Assembly (NCBI GenBank): GCA_930367205.1
Contig: OV884012.1
Coordinates: 33,142,796-33,206,795 of the forward strand
Source: Acanthosoma haemorrhoidale
Lineage: Eukaryota; Arthropoda; Insecta; Hemiptera; Acanthosomatidae
Reading direction: 5' to 3'
Length of the DNA stretch: 64,000 bases
The position numbers and the translations under genes were made by a program. The notes below the pieces were generated by a model. It saw only the letters and a program-made list of their open reading frames with translations. It had not been told where the DNA came from and searched no databases. Below, in pieces: positions 1 through 15,757 of the stretch; positions within the stretch are counted from its first letter, which is position 1; each line of letters begins with the position of its first letter.

Positions 1-3000
1 TGGATTGTCATATATGGGTCAAAATTATTAAAAAAAAAATTTTCATCACTGCCTTAGCACATGGAAATCGTACACAGGGCAGCTTTGGGGACCCGGGTTA
101 TACCATCACCTTTTGAATTAATTACTACATACTTGATTCACTTTATTTCCTCTAAAGGTTTTGTGTAACACATTGCTTTTTGAACTCCACAGAAATTGAG
201 TCGTGAGAAAAAGGTTATTTTTCCGCTAGTTCAATTTAAATTAGCTGTATAACTCCGCGGTTAGATTAGCTGTGTTTTTTTGATATGGTGAGGATAGGAA
301 AGTCATAGATAGTGGAAGTGCACTATTACCGGACGGCACGCTTGGGCTTTCGAAAAGAACATGCACCGTTAGAAATTTGTTTTAATAATTTTTTTCTCCA
401 TTGCACATTCTAAAATAAATGGCTTTCGTGTAGATGTAAATGTACAGCTAGATTTAAAATTGTTTCTGTTTGAACGAACACCTCTTCAATACTCATTTTA
501 ACTTTAATTAAATTAATTTTAACACACCATAGAAAATAATAAAATAATGAGTTTTGTCTCTGGGGAAAATGATACTTTTAATATTACCTGCAGTTCACTC
601 TATTTGTACCTACATTTAATTTTTTTCTTATGAGTTATATTAGAGGAAAATAACACGACGTGACATAGTTAGGGACAAAATTATTATGCACGGCATTTAC
701 CTCAAGATGAAGTGTGAAATCAGAAAAACAAAATAATTGAAGTAACCTACATTTATAAAATATTAACTTGAAATAGCAAAAGTTTTTGTTTGAAATAGGT
801 GCGAAAAAAATATTAAATGCTGGAAAATACAATTTAGCACCGCGTTGTATGCAATTATGCGAAAATTATCCGTAACTGAATTGCACTGAAAGAAAAACTA
901 ATTTAATCTAATGGAAGATTAGCAATGCTTACTTTTTGTTATGTCTCCATCGGTTGTTAAACTGGAACGAATTCTCTGTTCACGTCCCCTTTAGCACATG
1001 TGGTGCTGTCGCACTTTTCTTTAGTGTTTTTCTTTTTTCCTCGTCAATTCCTTCGTGATCTGTCCAAACAGTATTTAATTATAATAAATTTGAATGTATA
1101 CCCGTGGAATTGAAACTCAGACCGAAGAGACCAAGTTAGTTTTTGATTCGTAAGCCGAGTTCGAAACAGAGGTTCTGTACTTTATTTTAATATAATATAC
1201 AGTTTAATTGATATGATATAAGCCCAAAAAGATTTAATCATCTTTTTATGTTTGAATTCCCTTGAACTATTTCATTTTACACGATCCTCTTTTTAATAAT
1301 TTACATGAATGATAAAACTTTCATGCAGCTAAACCAACTATAATAATTGATGTTTTCATTTCATTTACTGATTCTTATCTAGTGAATTTATCTGAAAAAA
1401 ATAAGCATATGCTAGTTTTAGGTTCTAGCCTCGACATAGACATTGAGTTTACTAAAAACCAGTAATTGGAAGCGAGAGGATTATTAAGGTTCCGTTTTGT
1501 TTTATTGGTCATGATCCAAAAACCTTAAACAAAATTAAAACGCAATAGTATTTCTAAATAAAATAAATTGGCTCATAGAGGGAAAAGATATTTCAGCCTA
1601 GAATAATAACATTATAGTATAAAACATAGCAGTTTAGTATAGAAAAAAATCCAGCAATGGTAAGGTTTATTTTAACAAAAAAAAACAACAAATTTTCAAT
1701 CATGTCATAAACCCCTGTATCCGAAGCTTTGCTGGAGATATGATTAGAAAAGAACCTTTAATTTCTGTAGTCCTCTGTATCTAGTACCCCACACTTAGTA
1801 ATATTGCCTTATTACAATACACTGTAGTATATAGTAAATTAGAGCTGTATATTATAGAGTTGCGAACGCTGGAAACTACCAGAAAGTATCTAATTTGTAA
1901 AAATTACCTGCTTGTAGGTATTCTCCTGTAACAGTCTTCACTTTTACTACATCATTTTTAGTTGGGGTGAACCGGGGTCACAGTTCACAAGCAGGTTTTA
2001 GCAGCTTCGTTTTTATGCAACTGATGACCGTTGACCACTAGTCACAAATTCACGAAGAGCGGTTGGTTACGAGCTGTATACCTGTTGCGCAATGGTTTAT
2101 CAATCCAAGCTCGCGTGCTTTAATTTAATTAGATATATATTTATATAATTCCTCTTGGTGTAATTAAATTCAATGAAGGAAAATCAGTGCAAACATGACC
2201 TTTCCGTTTGGCAACATTCACGGGTGGGTTGATTTAATAATGTTGGAATTTCACATCTGTCTACTCCTTTCTCCACGTGGGCTGATATTTACTATCGTTC
2301 GACATACAGGGTCAAGTAAAAGGTAAATTCAAGCCTTTGTAAGAGTAAATAACAAAACTGATTACCTTGAAATTCGCGGTTCAAGCTGGAATTGTAAATA
2401 AGTACAAAGTTTATTGGTGGAATATTTTTTTTCTATAATGGTAAAATAAAGTTAATCAATGTGAGTGACATGAAGAACGTTAAAACTTAGTTGTAAACTA
2501 CAACAACTTAATAATAATGAAAAGATGGCTAAAGGTGGACGGTATCCATTGAAACATCCAATGAATGGATTCAGGCTAATGGTTGTACTGGGCAACGTAA
2601 GATAAAGAATAAAGGTTTCCTGTTCTATATAGAAAGATGATATTTATATTGCGCTCGAGGAGCTGAAAAATTCAGTCAAATCCAGTGTACACGATTACGT
2701 GACAATAATGACTTGAAAGCTAGAAAATATTTTTTACATCATATTCGGTGGGGTATCAAATGAGTTTTAAAATTAAAAATCTTGACGCCTTTATTAAGAA
2801 CTATCAAAACTGTCCGGCTTTTCCTGGATACATCTCTCCAGCCTGTAAAAGTATGGCTTTAGTTAGCAAATAATTAAAAAAAAAAATCACGAGTATTTCT
2901 ATTGTTCAATAAACTTTAGTTGTGGTTACGGTTGCCGAAATATTTTAATCTTAAGTATTCAAAATATGTCTTGCTACTCAAAATTAAAATAGACTAAGAT

Positions 3001-3390
3001 GACTGGTATATCATTTTCAGAAAAGGCTGAATATCATTGGTTCATCTCCCTTAAAACGGTGCGATTACAGAAATTGTAACTGTTTTCGTCTTAGTTAAGA
3101 GGAAAGAACCAAAATAAAATAATAAGATTGCATTAAATTACCAGAGTATTCTGTCAAACAAACCGAATCGGAATTCAAAATTAATTTTTACTAATAAATA
3201 AACTGTTCTGATTATGGCCCTGATTCTCTACATGGTCAGTGCTTTGTGTTAACTAATTCTTTTAGTGTCTGGACACTAGTGGAAAATAATCCTGTTCGAA
3301 ATTGATTCGTAATTTATAATCTGTTAATATTAGCCTAATTAATTAACTTAACTTATATACTGCTATAGAATCAGAGTTTAAAACCTTCGA
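1..3390. other. AT-rich intergenic or intronic sequence
   Basis: No gene, RNA gene or recognisable transposon is visible here. Open frames are short, AT-rich and lack coding character. Homopolymer A and T runs are common, as through most of the window. Confidence 0.5.
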
Positions 3391-3600
3391 TAGTGAAGCT
3401 GATAATAGGGAGGGGAGTCGGTGGGCAATAGGACACTCCCAGGTCTGAGAGGAGGCTGAAGAAAGCAGAGACCCTGCCCTCCTACTCCCGACCTCTCACG
3501 ACTCACGACTTTCCAGTCACTCGCAGAATACAGGCAGTGCTGTTTATCGAAGAAAGTACACAAGAGGTGCTTTCTTCGAACGGTTTGCTTCAGTTGTTAG
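3391..3600. other. GC-richer island, function unknown
   Basis: About 200 bases of GC-rich sequence with purine-rich stretches (near 3409-3435) and a repeated CACGACTCACGACT-like segment (about 3496-3510) stand out from AT-rich flanks. No open frame is convincing on either strand. It could be a regulatory element, a promoter-proximal segment or an unrecognised repeat. Only the composition is observed. Confidence 0.2.
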
Positions 3601-7252
<3,652 letters not shown>

Positions 7253-7319
7253 GTATATAAGTTTTTTTAGTTACTTTACTTATTTTAAAAGCCTTACTGA
7301 AGTAAACTTAAACCCTCAG

Positions 7320-7865
7320 TGATCATCCGGGCGATTGTTAGCCAAAGAACATGGTACATCTCTGCGACATTCCACCCCAAACCAAACGCTCCCAGTGACT
7401 CAGTGGGCTGACTCAGACTGGTTTTCAGTATACTCTCATCCGTCCATCTGGCGTGTAAAGAGAGAAGTGTGACTCACCTGTAAACATCATACTGTTCCAT
7501 TAGTTTTCAGTCCAGATAAGGTGTTCCCGAGCGGGTTTTGAACGAGATCCGTTTCCACGCTGCTTTCCGGTCAACAATCAACAATGGCTGGTCTCTGAAG
7601 GTTTAAATTTACTCCAGCAAGTCTTCTTTTATCAGTTTCAGCAAATATTGCTACTCCCCTGTTTGTTTGTCTAAGAGCAAACTCAGTAGCAGTGGAAAAC
7701 CGATTCCGGAGCGTGTGTAATACAATAAACCGGTCATCTCTTGGCTCTGTCATTTTCGGCCAACCTGAACTGGATCTGCGTGTGCACATAGCTGCCCCAC
7801 GGTAACGTTTGATTGCTCCCCGAGCAGTAGTTTCAGGTAATCACAATGAAAGGGCTGCATATTAT
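7320..7865 (-). pseudogene. Tc1-like transposase relic
   Basis: On the minus strand the longest piece (7571-7789) reads like the paired-type helix-turn-helix of Tc1 transposases, including SGWPKMTEPRDDRFIVLHTLRNR. That resembles the GRPRxTTxREDRxI..LRNR linker known in the family. Lower coordinates (about 7323-7520) continue, in broken frames, with a segment resembling the start of the DDE catalytic domain (FTGESHFSLYTPDGRMRVY). Families normally carry an aspartate in FTDES, and here it is glycine. Frames are interrupted and no terminal inverted repeats were found, so this is a dead fragment. Confidence rests on pattern recognition only. Confidence 0.6.
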
Positions 7866-8171
7866 TGGCTTCAATCGCTTCCACGAAAGCAACAATATAG
7901 GTGACTTGCTCGAAGTCAAAACCATTTTTTAAATTAAAAACGAAAACTTAAAAACCTTTTTTTTAGAGATCAGTCACAAAAGAAATTAAAATAGAAATGT
8001 CTCTATAGTTTTATCAAAAGAAATTGTTCGAATATTTTTGGTGGTTTACGTTCAGAAATTATAGTCTCTTATCACTGAAAACGTTCATTATTAACTAAAC
8101 AGAATTAAATACCGAAACAATTCTTGAATGAATGAAAAAAATATTTTAATTTTTGTGGTTTACGACTTTTT

Positions 8172-9178
8172 ACTGCTCAACAAGGCCTTCGCGTTGTCAC
8201 ATTTCTTCAGCCCTAGAAACCAAACAGTATTGAACTGCCTTTCTGGACATAGCTCAAGCTTTTGACAGGGTTTGGCACGCAGGTTTGCTCTATAAGCTCA
8301 AAACATATTTACCACCTTTCAAACCGCTAATTCCAAGTCCGCTGTGGCTTAGAATATTCTAAATACTAACCCATAACAGCAGGAGTTCCACAGTGCAGTG
8401 TCCTGGGTCCCATCCTTTACAACCTATACACCACTGACGACCCCACTACCCCCAATACCTTCTTGGCCACATTTGCAGATGACACTGCAGTCTTGTCATC
8501 CCACCCCGACCCGGATACAGCATCCCATAACCTTCAAAAACACCTTGACGAGATCGAGTATTGGTTCAACCAATGGCGGATCAATGTTTATGAATCAAAC
8601 CTTCCCACATTACCTTCATCCTCTGCCACAAGTGTTGTACACTAATTTTTTTTTATTCCATTCCTCTCCCTGTATCCGAAATAGTACGGTACTTACGCTT
8701 CCATCTCGACAATTGACTGACCTGGAACCCACATACGAGACTAAAAATACAAGGACTAAACAGACGCTTTGGACAACTGTACAGACTACTTCAAAGGACA
8801 CCCCATCTCTCAATAGAAAATAAATTACTATTCTACAAAGTTATACTTAAGCCAATCTGGATGTACGGAATAGAGCTATGGGGGACAGCAAAAAAGTCGA
8901 ACATCGAGCGTATGCAATTCTTTCAATCAAAAGTCCTGAGAACAATAGTTAATGCCCCTTATTACGTTAGCAACAAAACTCTTCATAACGACATTAATAT
9001 GCCTTACATTCTTGAACTCACCCCTTCCAAGCTCATAAAATTCCATAGTAACCTATCCAACCACCCTAATCCTGTAGCACAGTCATTGCACTGCACCACT
9101 CATCCCTATAATCCTCCTTGGAGATTGAGACGGCAGTGGCCTCGTGAATTTTCGTGGGACAATTTATTTACTTAATGA
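8172..9178 (+). pseudogene. Jockey-type LINE ORF2 fragment (family A, old copy)
   Basis: This is a 5'-truncated, frame-broken copy of the same family as the jockey element at the right end of the window. Bases 8172-8420 align by eye with 63712-64000, including AQAFDRVWHAGL of reverse transcriptase motif A, but lack a segment near 8310. It continues with motif B (VPQCSVLGPILYN, second glycine changed to cysteine), motif C as ATFADDTAVLSSHPD near 8468-8510, and the thumb/C-terminal region (GIELWGTAKKSN at about 8870). The last open piece ends with a stop at 9173-9175. Several frameshifts and stops make it inactive. It supplies the motif C region that the right-end copy loses at the window edge. 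Confidence 0.88.
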
Positions 9179-9637
9179 GTATATTTACTAAAAGAAGCCA
9201 GCTAGGAATCCTCGTTATGTCACATTTTTCTCTACTAAACTAGAAATATACTGCTACATATAAACATATATTATTAGTTTTTAATTTCCTTTGAAATTAA
9301 ACTAATGTACTGTTGAATGAAATTTAAAATTATTCATCCGTCGTTTTAGCCAAATGTCGTTCATAAAGTGATTTAACAGTATTTGAATAAGTTAAATCAT
9401 GCCTGTTATGTTTCCTGTTCCGTAAAGTTTCCAACTTTCAATTACGGAAGAAGAAAATGTAATGAATACTACCGATTGAATACTGGCCTGATTCACGCGG
9501 TCTAGTCTACGTGTGAACTAACACAACTCGCGTGATACGTGGTGATTATCAATAGTTCACATGTATTCTTTTTCCCTGTGAACGAACTCTATCTAAACAG
9601 TGTAAAAACAAACAAACAGCCTGACGTTTTCAACTGT
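9179..9637. other. AT-rich spacer
   Basis: This probably includes the decayed 3' untranslated part of the preceding LINE, but no clear poly(A) tail is visible. Nothing else is recognised. Confidence 0.35.
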
Positions 9638-9790
9638 GGTTTTTTTTTTTTTTTTTTTTTTTCCCTTCATAGCCCCTTCAAACTTACAGACAATTATAGA
9701 TCCTCAAGTGAATCCATTTACAAATTATTCTGTATTTCCTGTAGCATCACTACATTATATACATTCATTACTTTTTAGATGCAAAGTACA
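9638..9790 (-). repeat. Dispersed repeat D, LINE-like 3' end with T tract
   Basis: A run of about 22 T (the poly(A) tail on the minus strand) is followed by sequence shared with 24345-24573 and 11190-11350. The shared stretch includes a segment reading CTGTATTTCCTGTAGCATCA in this copy. It is best read as the 3' end of a 5'-truncated LINE on the minus strand. A target-site duplication is not clear here. Confidence 0.55.
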
Positions 9791-11011
9791 CTATTAAGGC
9801 ACTGTATATTGATGGAATAACTGATTGTACGAGTATATAAGAAAAATTGAAGGGTGATGATACTCTGTCATAAGCTGGAGTCTAACGATTAGCATACGCC
9901 AAGACTTACGGTTTTGCTAGTCACCATTAGTTAAACATTTGAACCCGTTTGAGATAAAAACGTAAAATTATATATTACATTCAAAGACCTGAAAACATTA
10001 AAAATATTTTAAAATACACCAAATATGATTAAATGACTAGTTAAGGACTTTATGGCTCGAAAAGAAATATTTGCATATCATATTCGTCGTGGTATTAAAT
10101 CAAAGATCTTGATATTGAACTCATTAACAGCCAATGAAAAAGAAGCATCATTTCATGTCGAATGAACTAACTCTTAATCCTCTGCTTTTTGGGTTGTTAT
10201 TTTGCTTACTTCTCTCTTAATGAGTTGAATTGTAGTTATTAATTAAACATAGTTTATTAACTTGTTGCATCTGAGTTATTTGAGTACCTAATGATGTCTC
10301 AAGCCTTTCACGTGTTGCTTTCATCTCATATCCTCATTCAGAAATACAACAGTATTTAAAAAATATGAAGAAAATCAAACAAGATTTTCTTTATGAACAT
10401 GAGCTCTAAACACAGCGAAATTTTTACTTTTGGTTTACGAAAATCCATAAAAAACAGGGATTATTGTTAAAACCCTCACTGCTCTGATGTAGATGAGAAG
10501 TAATAAAGATCATATTTCAATGCGTTTACAATAAGTAACAACATATAGTTAGTGATATAATAATAAATTACTTCCTAAAGGTATATAGTTTGAGTTGAAT
10601 GAATGCTTTTGAAAAACGATCAAACAGGGAAATTTACAGGATGTAATCTCAGAGGCGTGATTAGAGTGAGAGGAGACAAAAATAATAACATTTTCTCCTA
10701 ACGAAAATTCCCAGTAATGCTCCTCAATGTATCGTATTTCTAAAACAACATCGAATTAAAGCATATCTTGTAATTGGAAAGGGAATTTTACCCACTTGCA
10801 TAACTCGTTTGCATAATAAACTGAGAGTTTAAAGTTTTAAAATGGACTTGTGTACACAATTTTCATTAAATCGAAAACGACTTTTATTTTTGCCTGGCTT
10901 GATTGTGTGGTGGGACATAGAACAGATCAGCTCCGGGGTCTTTTAAGTTTGAACGCTCGTTTTTCGCAAAAATAAAACATAATCTTTATGGATATACATT
11001 TAGCACACTCA
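9791..11011. other. AT-rich sequence without recognised features
   Basis: No supported coding or repeat feature was seen. Confidence 0.4.
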
Positions 11012-11519
11012 TGTTGCTACTAAAGTAAAAAAAAAACAAGGGAGCAAGATACTCTGCACGTAAAGGTCTTTAACCTTATTTACAGCTGCATTGAAAAAAA
11101 ATCCAGTAACACATTGATAAAACCTAATAATAAATTTCCTGTGGTATTATGAATTTTTCATATCCCCTTGTTAAAAAATTAATACATGTTACAAGATATA
11201 GATCTACAAACGAATCTTTTTACAATTGCTTCATTGTATTTCCTGTAGCCTGGCTACATTTTATACAAATTCTGTTTTCTACTAATAGTGATCTGAATTT
11301 TACAAAAGTATAATGATGTACATTATACATTAATGTACTGAATTAAAAATTAAAAAAAAAAACTAAAATACATTATTAGTCTTTATCATGCGTTAATGGA
11401 TTTTTTTTTTTTTTTATGTAGCTGTAAGTAAGGTTAAAGACCTTTACGAGCAGATAATATTTTGCTCTCTTACAAGGACGTCTATTATTAGTTTTTTTTT
11501 TTTCACTTTAGTAGCAACA
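11012..11519. repeat. Foldback element with long inverted arms
   Basis: The left arm (11012-11104) and right arm (11398-11519) are inverted copies of each other. Both contain TTGCTACTAAAGT, an A-rich run, GTAAAGGTCTTTAACCTTA and TTTACAGCTGCAT-like sequence in the same order once one arm is reverse-complemented. The right arm carries roughly 25 extra bases. The spacer of about 290 bp contains a copy of repeat D (about 11190-11350). Long inverted arms around a short spacer suggest a foldback/MITE-type element or an inverted duplication. There is no coding capacity. Confidence 0.8.
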
Positions 11520-11555
11520 AACAAGAAACAGAAGTGTTCCAAATGTATTGTAGTT

Positions 11556-11639
11556 TTTTTTTTGTTTTTTTTTCTAAGCTCTCTAGTTAGAAATTCAGGA
11601 TGAGAGAAAAATATAGAATATTTAGGTTAATCGGATCCT
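11556..11639 (-). mobile_element. Very short LINE B 3' end, first of a tandem pair
   Basis: A T-rich tract followed by CTAAGCTCTCTAGTTAG and the sequence up to GGATCC is the last 60 or so bases of LINE family B on the minus strand. It is bounded on both sides by the 13-bp sequence ATGTATTGTAGTT (11543-11555 and 11640-11652), as expected for target-primed insertion. Confidence 0.85.
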
Positions 11640-11652
11640 ATGTATTGTAGTT

Positions 11653-12218
11653 TTGTTTTTTTTTCTTTTTTTTTTTTCTAAGCTCTCTAGTTAGAATTTT
11701 AGGATGACGGAGAAATATAAAATATTTAGGGTGATCAGATCGTTGTACTAGGAGGACCTGCTTGAAGGTAGTGTGAGAGGAGTAAGGAGTGTGGGAATCC
11801 TCGGTGGAGGTTGATTGTTACGGCACAGTGGTGAGAGTCCACTGGTGGCTGGGCCCAGAGTCTTCTCTAGGCATGTAGTGTTGTCGTAGTTAGTCTGACA
11901 TCAGTGAAGGTGCCCCCTAGAGGCTTGTTGTCGGTGGGCCAAGCGCCGTGATGTCAACCATTTCTTCTGCTTTACTCGATCTTGTGATCTAAAGAGGAGG
12001 TGTCCCGAACAGTAGAGCTGGCCTCAGGACGCTCATGTATATGAGGAGTTTCAGTCGAAGATATATGGCCTGGCTGGTGATGAGATGCTGGAGAGAGTAG
12101 TAAGTTCTGCGGACACGTTTTAATTTCTTTTGCAAGTGTGTGCCGAACGTCATGTGCCTGCCTAGGTAGCAGATGCTGTTGGCTAACTTACATTGAGTCC
12201 CGTCTAAGGTAAAGCTGT
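11653..12218 (-). mobile_element. 5'-truncated LINE family B, second of the tandem pair
   Basis: This minus-strand element starts at a T-rich tail (11653-11678) and reaches into the C-terminal part of a reverse transcriptase. The reverse complement of the right part encodes pieces such as CYLGRHMTFGTHLQKKLKR and YYSLQHLITS, resembling the thumb/C-terminal region of jockey-like LINE ORF2. It is bordered by ATGTATTGTAGTT at 11640-11652 and 12219-12231. Frames are broken. The closest relative in the window is 50500-51249. Confidence 0.85.
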
Positions 12219-12231
12219 ATGTATTGTAGTT

Positions 12232-15200
12232 CCAATGCTACAAACAATATATAATATATTATAAGTATAAAAATACACGAGTAGGTAATAGAAAAAAAAA
12301 ACAATTGTCTAATTATTTAATTTTAATGGACACACGTTCAGAAATAAACTGTAAACAATGGAGAAATCGCACACGTGTTACTTTAAATAACAGTGCGCAA
12401 TACTGCATACAGCACAACTAGACAGTGCAAATGTTGGTGAATGAATACTTTCTCTCGCCCGGGAGGGCCGACCTCACTCGAATCAATTAAAAGGTTTTAA
12501 AACTCAATCTGTTCTAAGTCACTTCTGTTGTCCGCGTTCTGGTTCATTGCTTTATTTAGGGCCTGATTTTCAACTAAACCTCTTTCACCGTTTAGCTTTC
12601 GTTTTGCATGTGAATGTAGAGTTATTTTAATTGTTTTAATTGTCACTAAACTTCTTTAGCTATTACTAACGTATTTCAACGAGTGATTTTTCCTACATAA
12701 TGATAATTGTAGCGTAATTGTAACTCTTTATTCTTTGGTTAGACCAGAATAAAAAAAAATCTATTCTATGCCGAGGACGGCGAATAACAATAACAATTAT
12801 TGTTTTACAGATAAATAAAGTCATTGATGGATCGGCATACAAGAAAAGAAAGCTAAACAACAGTTAGAAGAAGTATGTACATTACAAGGCACATGTATTT
12901 AAATGAAAAGCTTTAAATTCATACAAAAAAGTGACATACAAGCTAAACATACTAAAGTGAAAACCAAGAAAGGTGCCAGCTAAACATCTGGTTAAACACA
13001 GTAAATAATATAATAAAAAGAGAAATGCAGAGAATAAAATCATAATGAATAAATTTCCCTAATAATATTCCCTAATAAGTTCCCTAATTAGCAAGCGTCT
13101 CTCTGTGTGGTGAGGTGGTGTTGGAGTAAAAGGATTTTGAAGGCTCCAAAGGATGGAGCATGGAGGATATTAGGCGAGGGATATTTCTAAAGGATACTGG
13201 AGCGAGCGAGAATACTTACAATGAAAGGATCTTCACAATCTGTCACGGAATTTAACAATTTTTCTTAACCTGCTTCAATGTTGAAAAGGAATTATATTAA
13301 AAAGACCGAGAAAACGAACGGTGGCTTATGAAATTAATATTTTCTATTTATAATTTTATTATCATACAAACTGATATTTATTTTAAAACATTAAATGAAA
13401 TGGACTACTAAATAATGAAAACAAAATCTACCAAATTATGTGGATGCTATAGAAAATGTATTGAATGATTTGTTTGTGACTTTCAATATATTTTTATTAC
13501 CTGGTCTCTCAACAGCTTGGACGGTAGATATAGGAAACACCTTTTGTGGCCTTTCTTGCTTGAGGAACGTTAATCCTGTTGATAGATCTTCTCGGTCCCT
13601 GGAATAGGCTGGTGGGAATTAAGGGATCTTCGTAAATGGTCCAAAATGTGTTCACTATAGTTTAGGTCTATTTACCATTTAGGCAGGGGTAAGATGGTAA
13701 AACAAAGACAGATAATTTCTTCAAAAATACATATGATGAGGGTACGTATTGTCGCTTAGAAAAACAAATTGTGCCCTAGACTTATGTCAATATGAGATGC
13801 AAGATTTCTCCGCATTTAATGTGTCCTAAAAAACATGCACGCAGAGATTTCTTGGTTATTTCATCCCACAAAAATCTTATCGTTTTAGTTATAAGCTTAT
13901 GAACTAGAGGCTCCTAGGAGAATATTTTTGGCCTGGTAAAACCTGGCTTTCAGATACTTATTCTCCCTCGACTCAGTCTCCTCTTTCGAAAATGTCTACA
14001 AAGCTATGACCCTTAGAGTAACACTCACCGAACCGGTAATTTTAGTCGAAATTTAAAACTCGAAATTTCTAGTTAGTTAGTAAATATTATTTGTTGATAT
14101 GACTGATTGGATAGTCCGAAAATAATCAAATTAAAAATCTTACATTCCTCCCGCCTTAATATGTAAGTACTTACAGTATTAGTTTCATATTAGCAACTGC
14201 GGTCTAGGCCCAAATTCTCGAAAAACCTGGCAATTTTCTTTAAATAGACAACTGACCGTTTCATTTCTATGGCTAGTGATAAATCCCTGGCTTACGCTCA
14301 TAATTCCAGACTAGCTTTGCAGCCTAATCGTCTAGTTCATTACAACAAATCCCACCGTTAGTCACATGTGCCAGAACCAATCGGATTTTACTTCAGCGCA
14401 TTGCTCATGCAATTCTCGATACACTGTTGGCTATCAAACATATCCTCAATCATTAACACATTGACATGCATAGGCAGGAATGCCTAAACTCCCTCCCCTT
14501 TGATGACAAAATATATGTTCATCTACTACTAAATATATTAAATATAAAAATTATATCGTTTCTTCGCTTTCAAAATCCGATTAAAACATCACATATTTTG
14601 AAAAGTTGCTGCCTCCAAGCGTTCCTGCATGCGACCTGCACTATTGTCTAGAAGATCATTGTGAAAAATCTGTATTTTTACTGGTTTCAAAAACCATTTA
14701 TTTTGTCATATATTTAATTAACATACTAATGAAACAAAAATATATATAAATACATATTTTGCACTTTTAAATACATCTATTCAATAAATTGAAAGATTGT
14801 GATTCGACATGGTATGACTAAATTATTAATTTTAAATGAGTTATTATAGAATACAATAATATATACTAAATTTGACATTTATATTTGAATATGTGTAAAA
14901 AAGAATAGGTTAATAAAACATAGTACACACAATATTTCATTACTAATTAAATAAAGGTTATCTACAATTCAGAATTGCTTAGAAATTTCTGATGATTTGA
15001 TTAAGGAATATTTTCAACCGGATTTTATTTTCACATTAAATTTGGCACACAGTTTATTTAACAAACAAACCAAATGTAAGGTAATAAAAACTGAGAGTGA
15101 TGAATATGCTGTTGGGTATTCGATATAATTAAAAAGACACGCTCTTATTTTAATAGTGTTTTATGTTTCATAAAAATACAAATTAGAATAATATAAAAAA

Positions 15201-15525
15201 AGATTTATCACACTGAAGCGCTTCAAGCATAACAAATAAAACAAAATTAATATTGTATTCATATGGAAAATGATAAAATCTCCCTTGAACTTTCTACATT
15301 GCCTTTATAAGTTGGGTGTATTAAATCTCTAAACTTTGAAAAGGTGTATTATATAGTCAATCATGTTATTAAGAAAATTGAAAAGTAGAAATAGAAATCG
15401 GCCACAAGTTGTACAGTTTTGTTGGGATGCGTAGAGAATCGGATGTCTCTTTTGAAAGCAGTACTAATATTTTTTGTAATCGCTTTACCATTTAATGCGC
15501 GTGCTTTCTCTTTTCTTTCCCAGGA
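12232..15525. other. AT-rich upstream region of the YGPP gene
   Basis: No coding exon was recognised. A segment at about 12880-12975 shares a stretch including CATACAAGCTAAA with about 55150-55250 (repeat E, moderate similarity). Any distant first exon or enhancer of the gene at 15758 could lie here but cannot be singled out. Confidence 0.4.
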
Positions 15526-15534
15526 TATAAAAAT
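15526..15534 (+). promoter_or_regulatory. Candidate TATA box of the YGPP gene
   Basis: TATAAAAAT lies about 230 bp before the long coding exon. A start of transcription about 30 bp downstream would fall near CATCATAG (about 15561-15568), an initiator-like context. This is inference from motif position, and no expression evidence is visible. Confidence 0.35.
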
Positions 15535-15624
15535 ATGTGCATAAGCCAGTTTTTACGTGGCATCATAGTTGCTGTTAAAATTGGCATTTTGAGGCTGTAA
15601 ACAGTTTCAATTAAATGAATATTT

Positions 15625-15633
15625 ATGTTTTTA
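15625..15633 (+). CDS. Possible first coding exon (three codons) of the YGPP gene
   Basis: ATG TTT TTA followed by GTGAAT would splice in phase 0 to the acceptor at 15757, giving a 124-bp intron and the start M-F-L-V-I-P-T-I-C-L-F-F-L, a good signal peptide. Tiny first coding exons ahead of an intron inside the signal peptide are known from insect cuticle protein genes. The donor is weak (A before GT, A at +5) and the ATG context is poor, so the true first exon may be further upstream. Confidence 0.25.
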
Positions 15634-15740
15634 GTGAATTGGGGTAAATGGGTGAGGTAAACATATTCTGTTGCTACAACACGATCTTATTTTGTAGTTT
15701 CAAAAACATTATAATTTGTTTTCTTGTTGTATTAATAGTT

Positions 15741-15757
15741 GCGTGTTTCTGTTGCAG
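15741..15757 (+). other. 3' splice site before the YGPP exon
   Basis: GCGTGTTTCTGTTGCAG is a pyrimidine-rich tract ending in CAG. The reading frame from 15758 is open and begins with a hydrophobic signal-peptide core. No ATG precedes the repeats in this frame: the frame opens at a TTG (15716). The exon therefore most likely starts here. Confidence 0.75.

Noticed and set aside
15716..15757. Start of the YGPP protein at TTG 15716 (MFSCCINSCVFLLQ...)
   Set aside because: The codon is TTG, not ATG, and the stretch contains a pyrimidine tract ending in CAG, so it is better read as intron with a 3' splice site.
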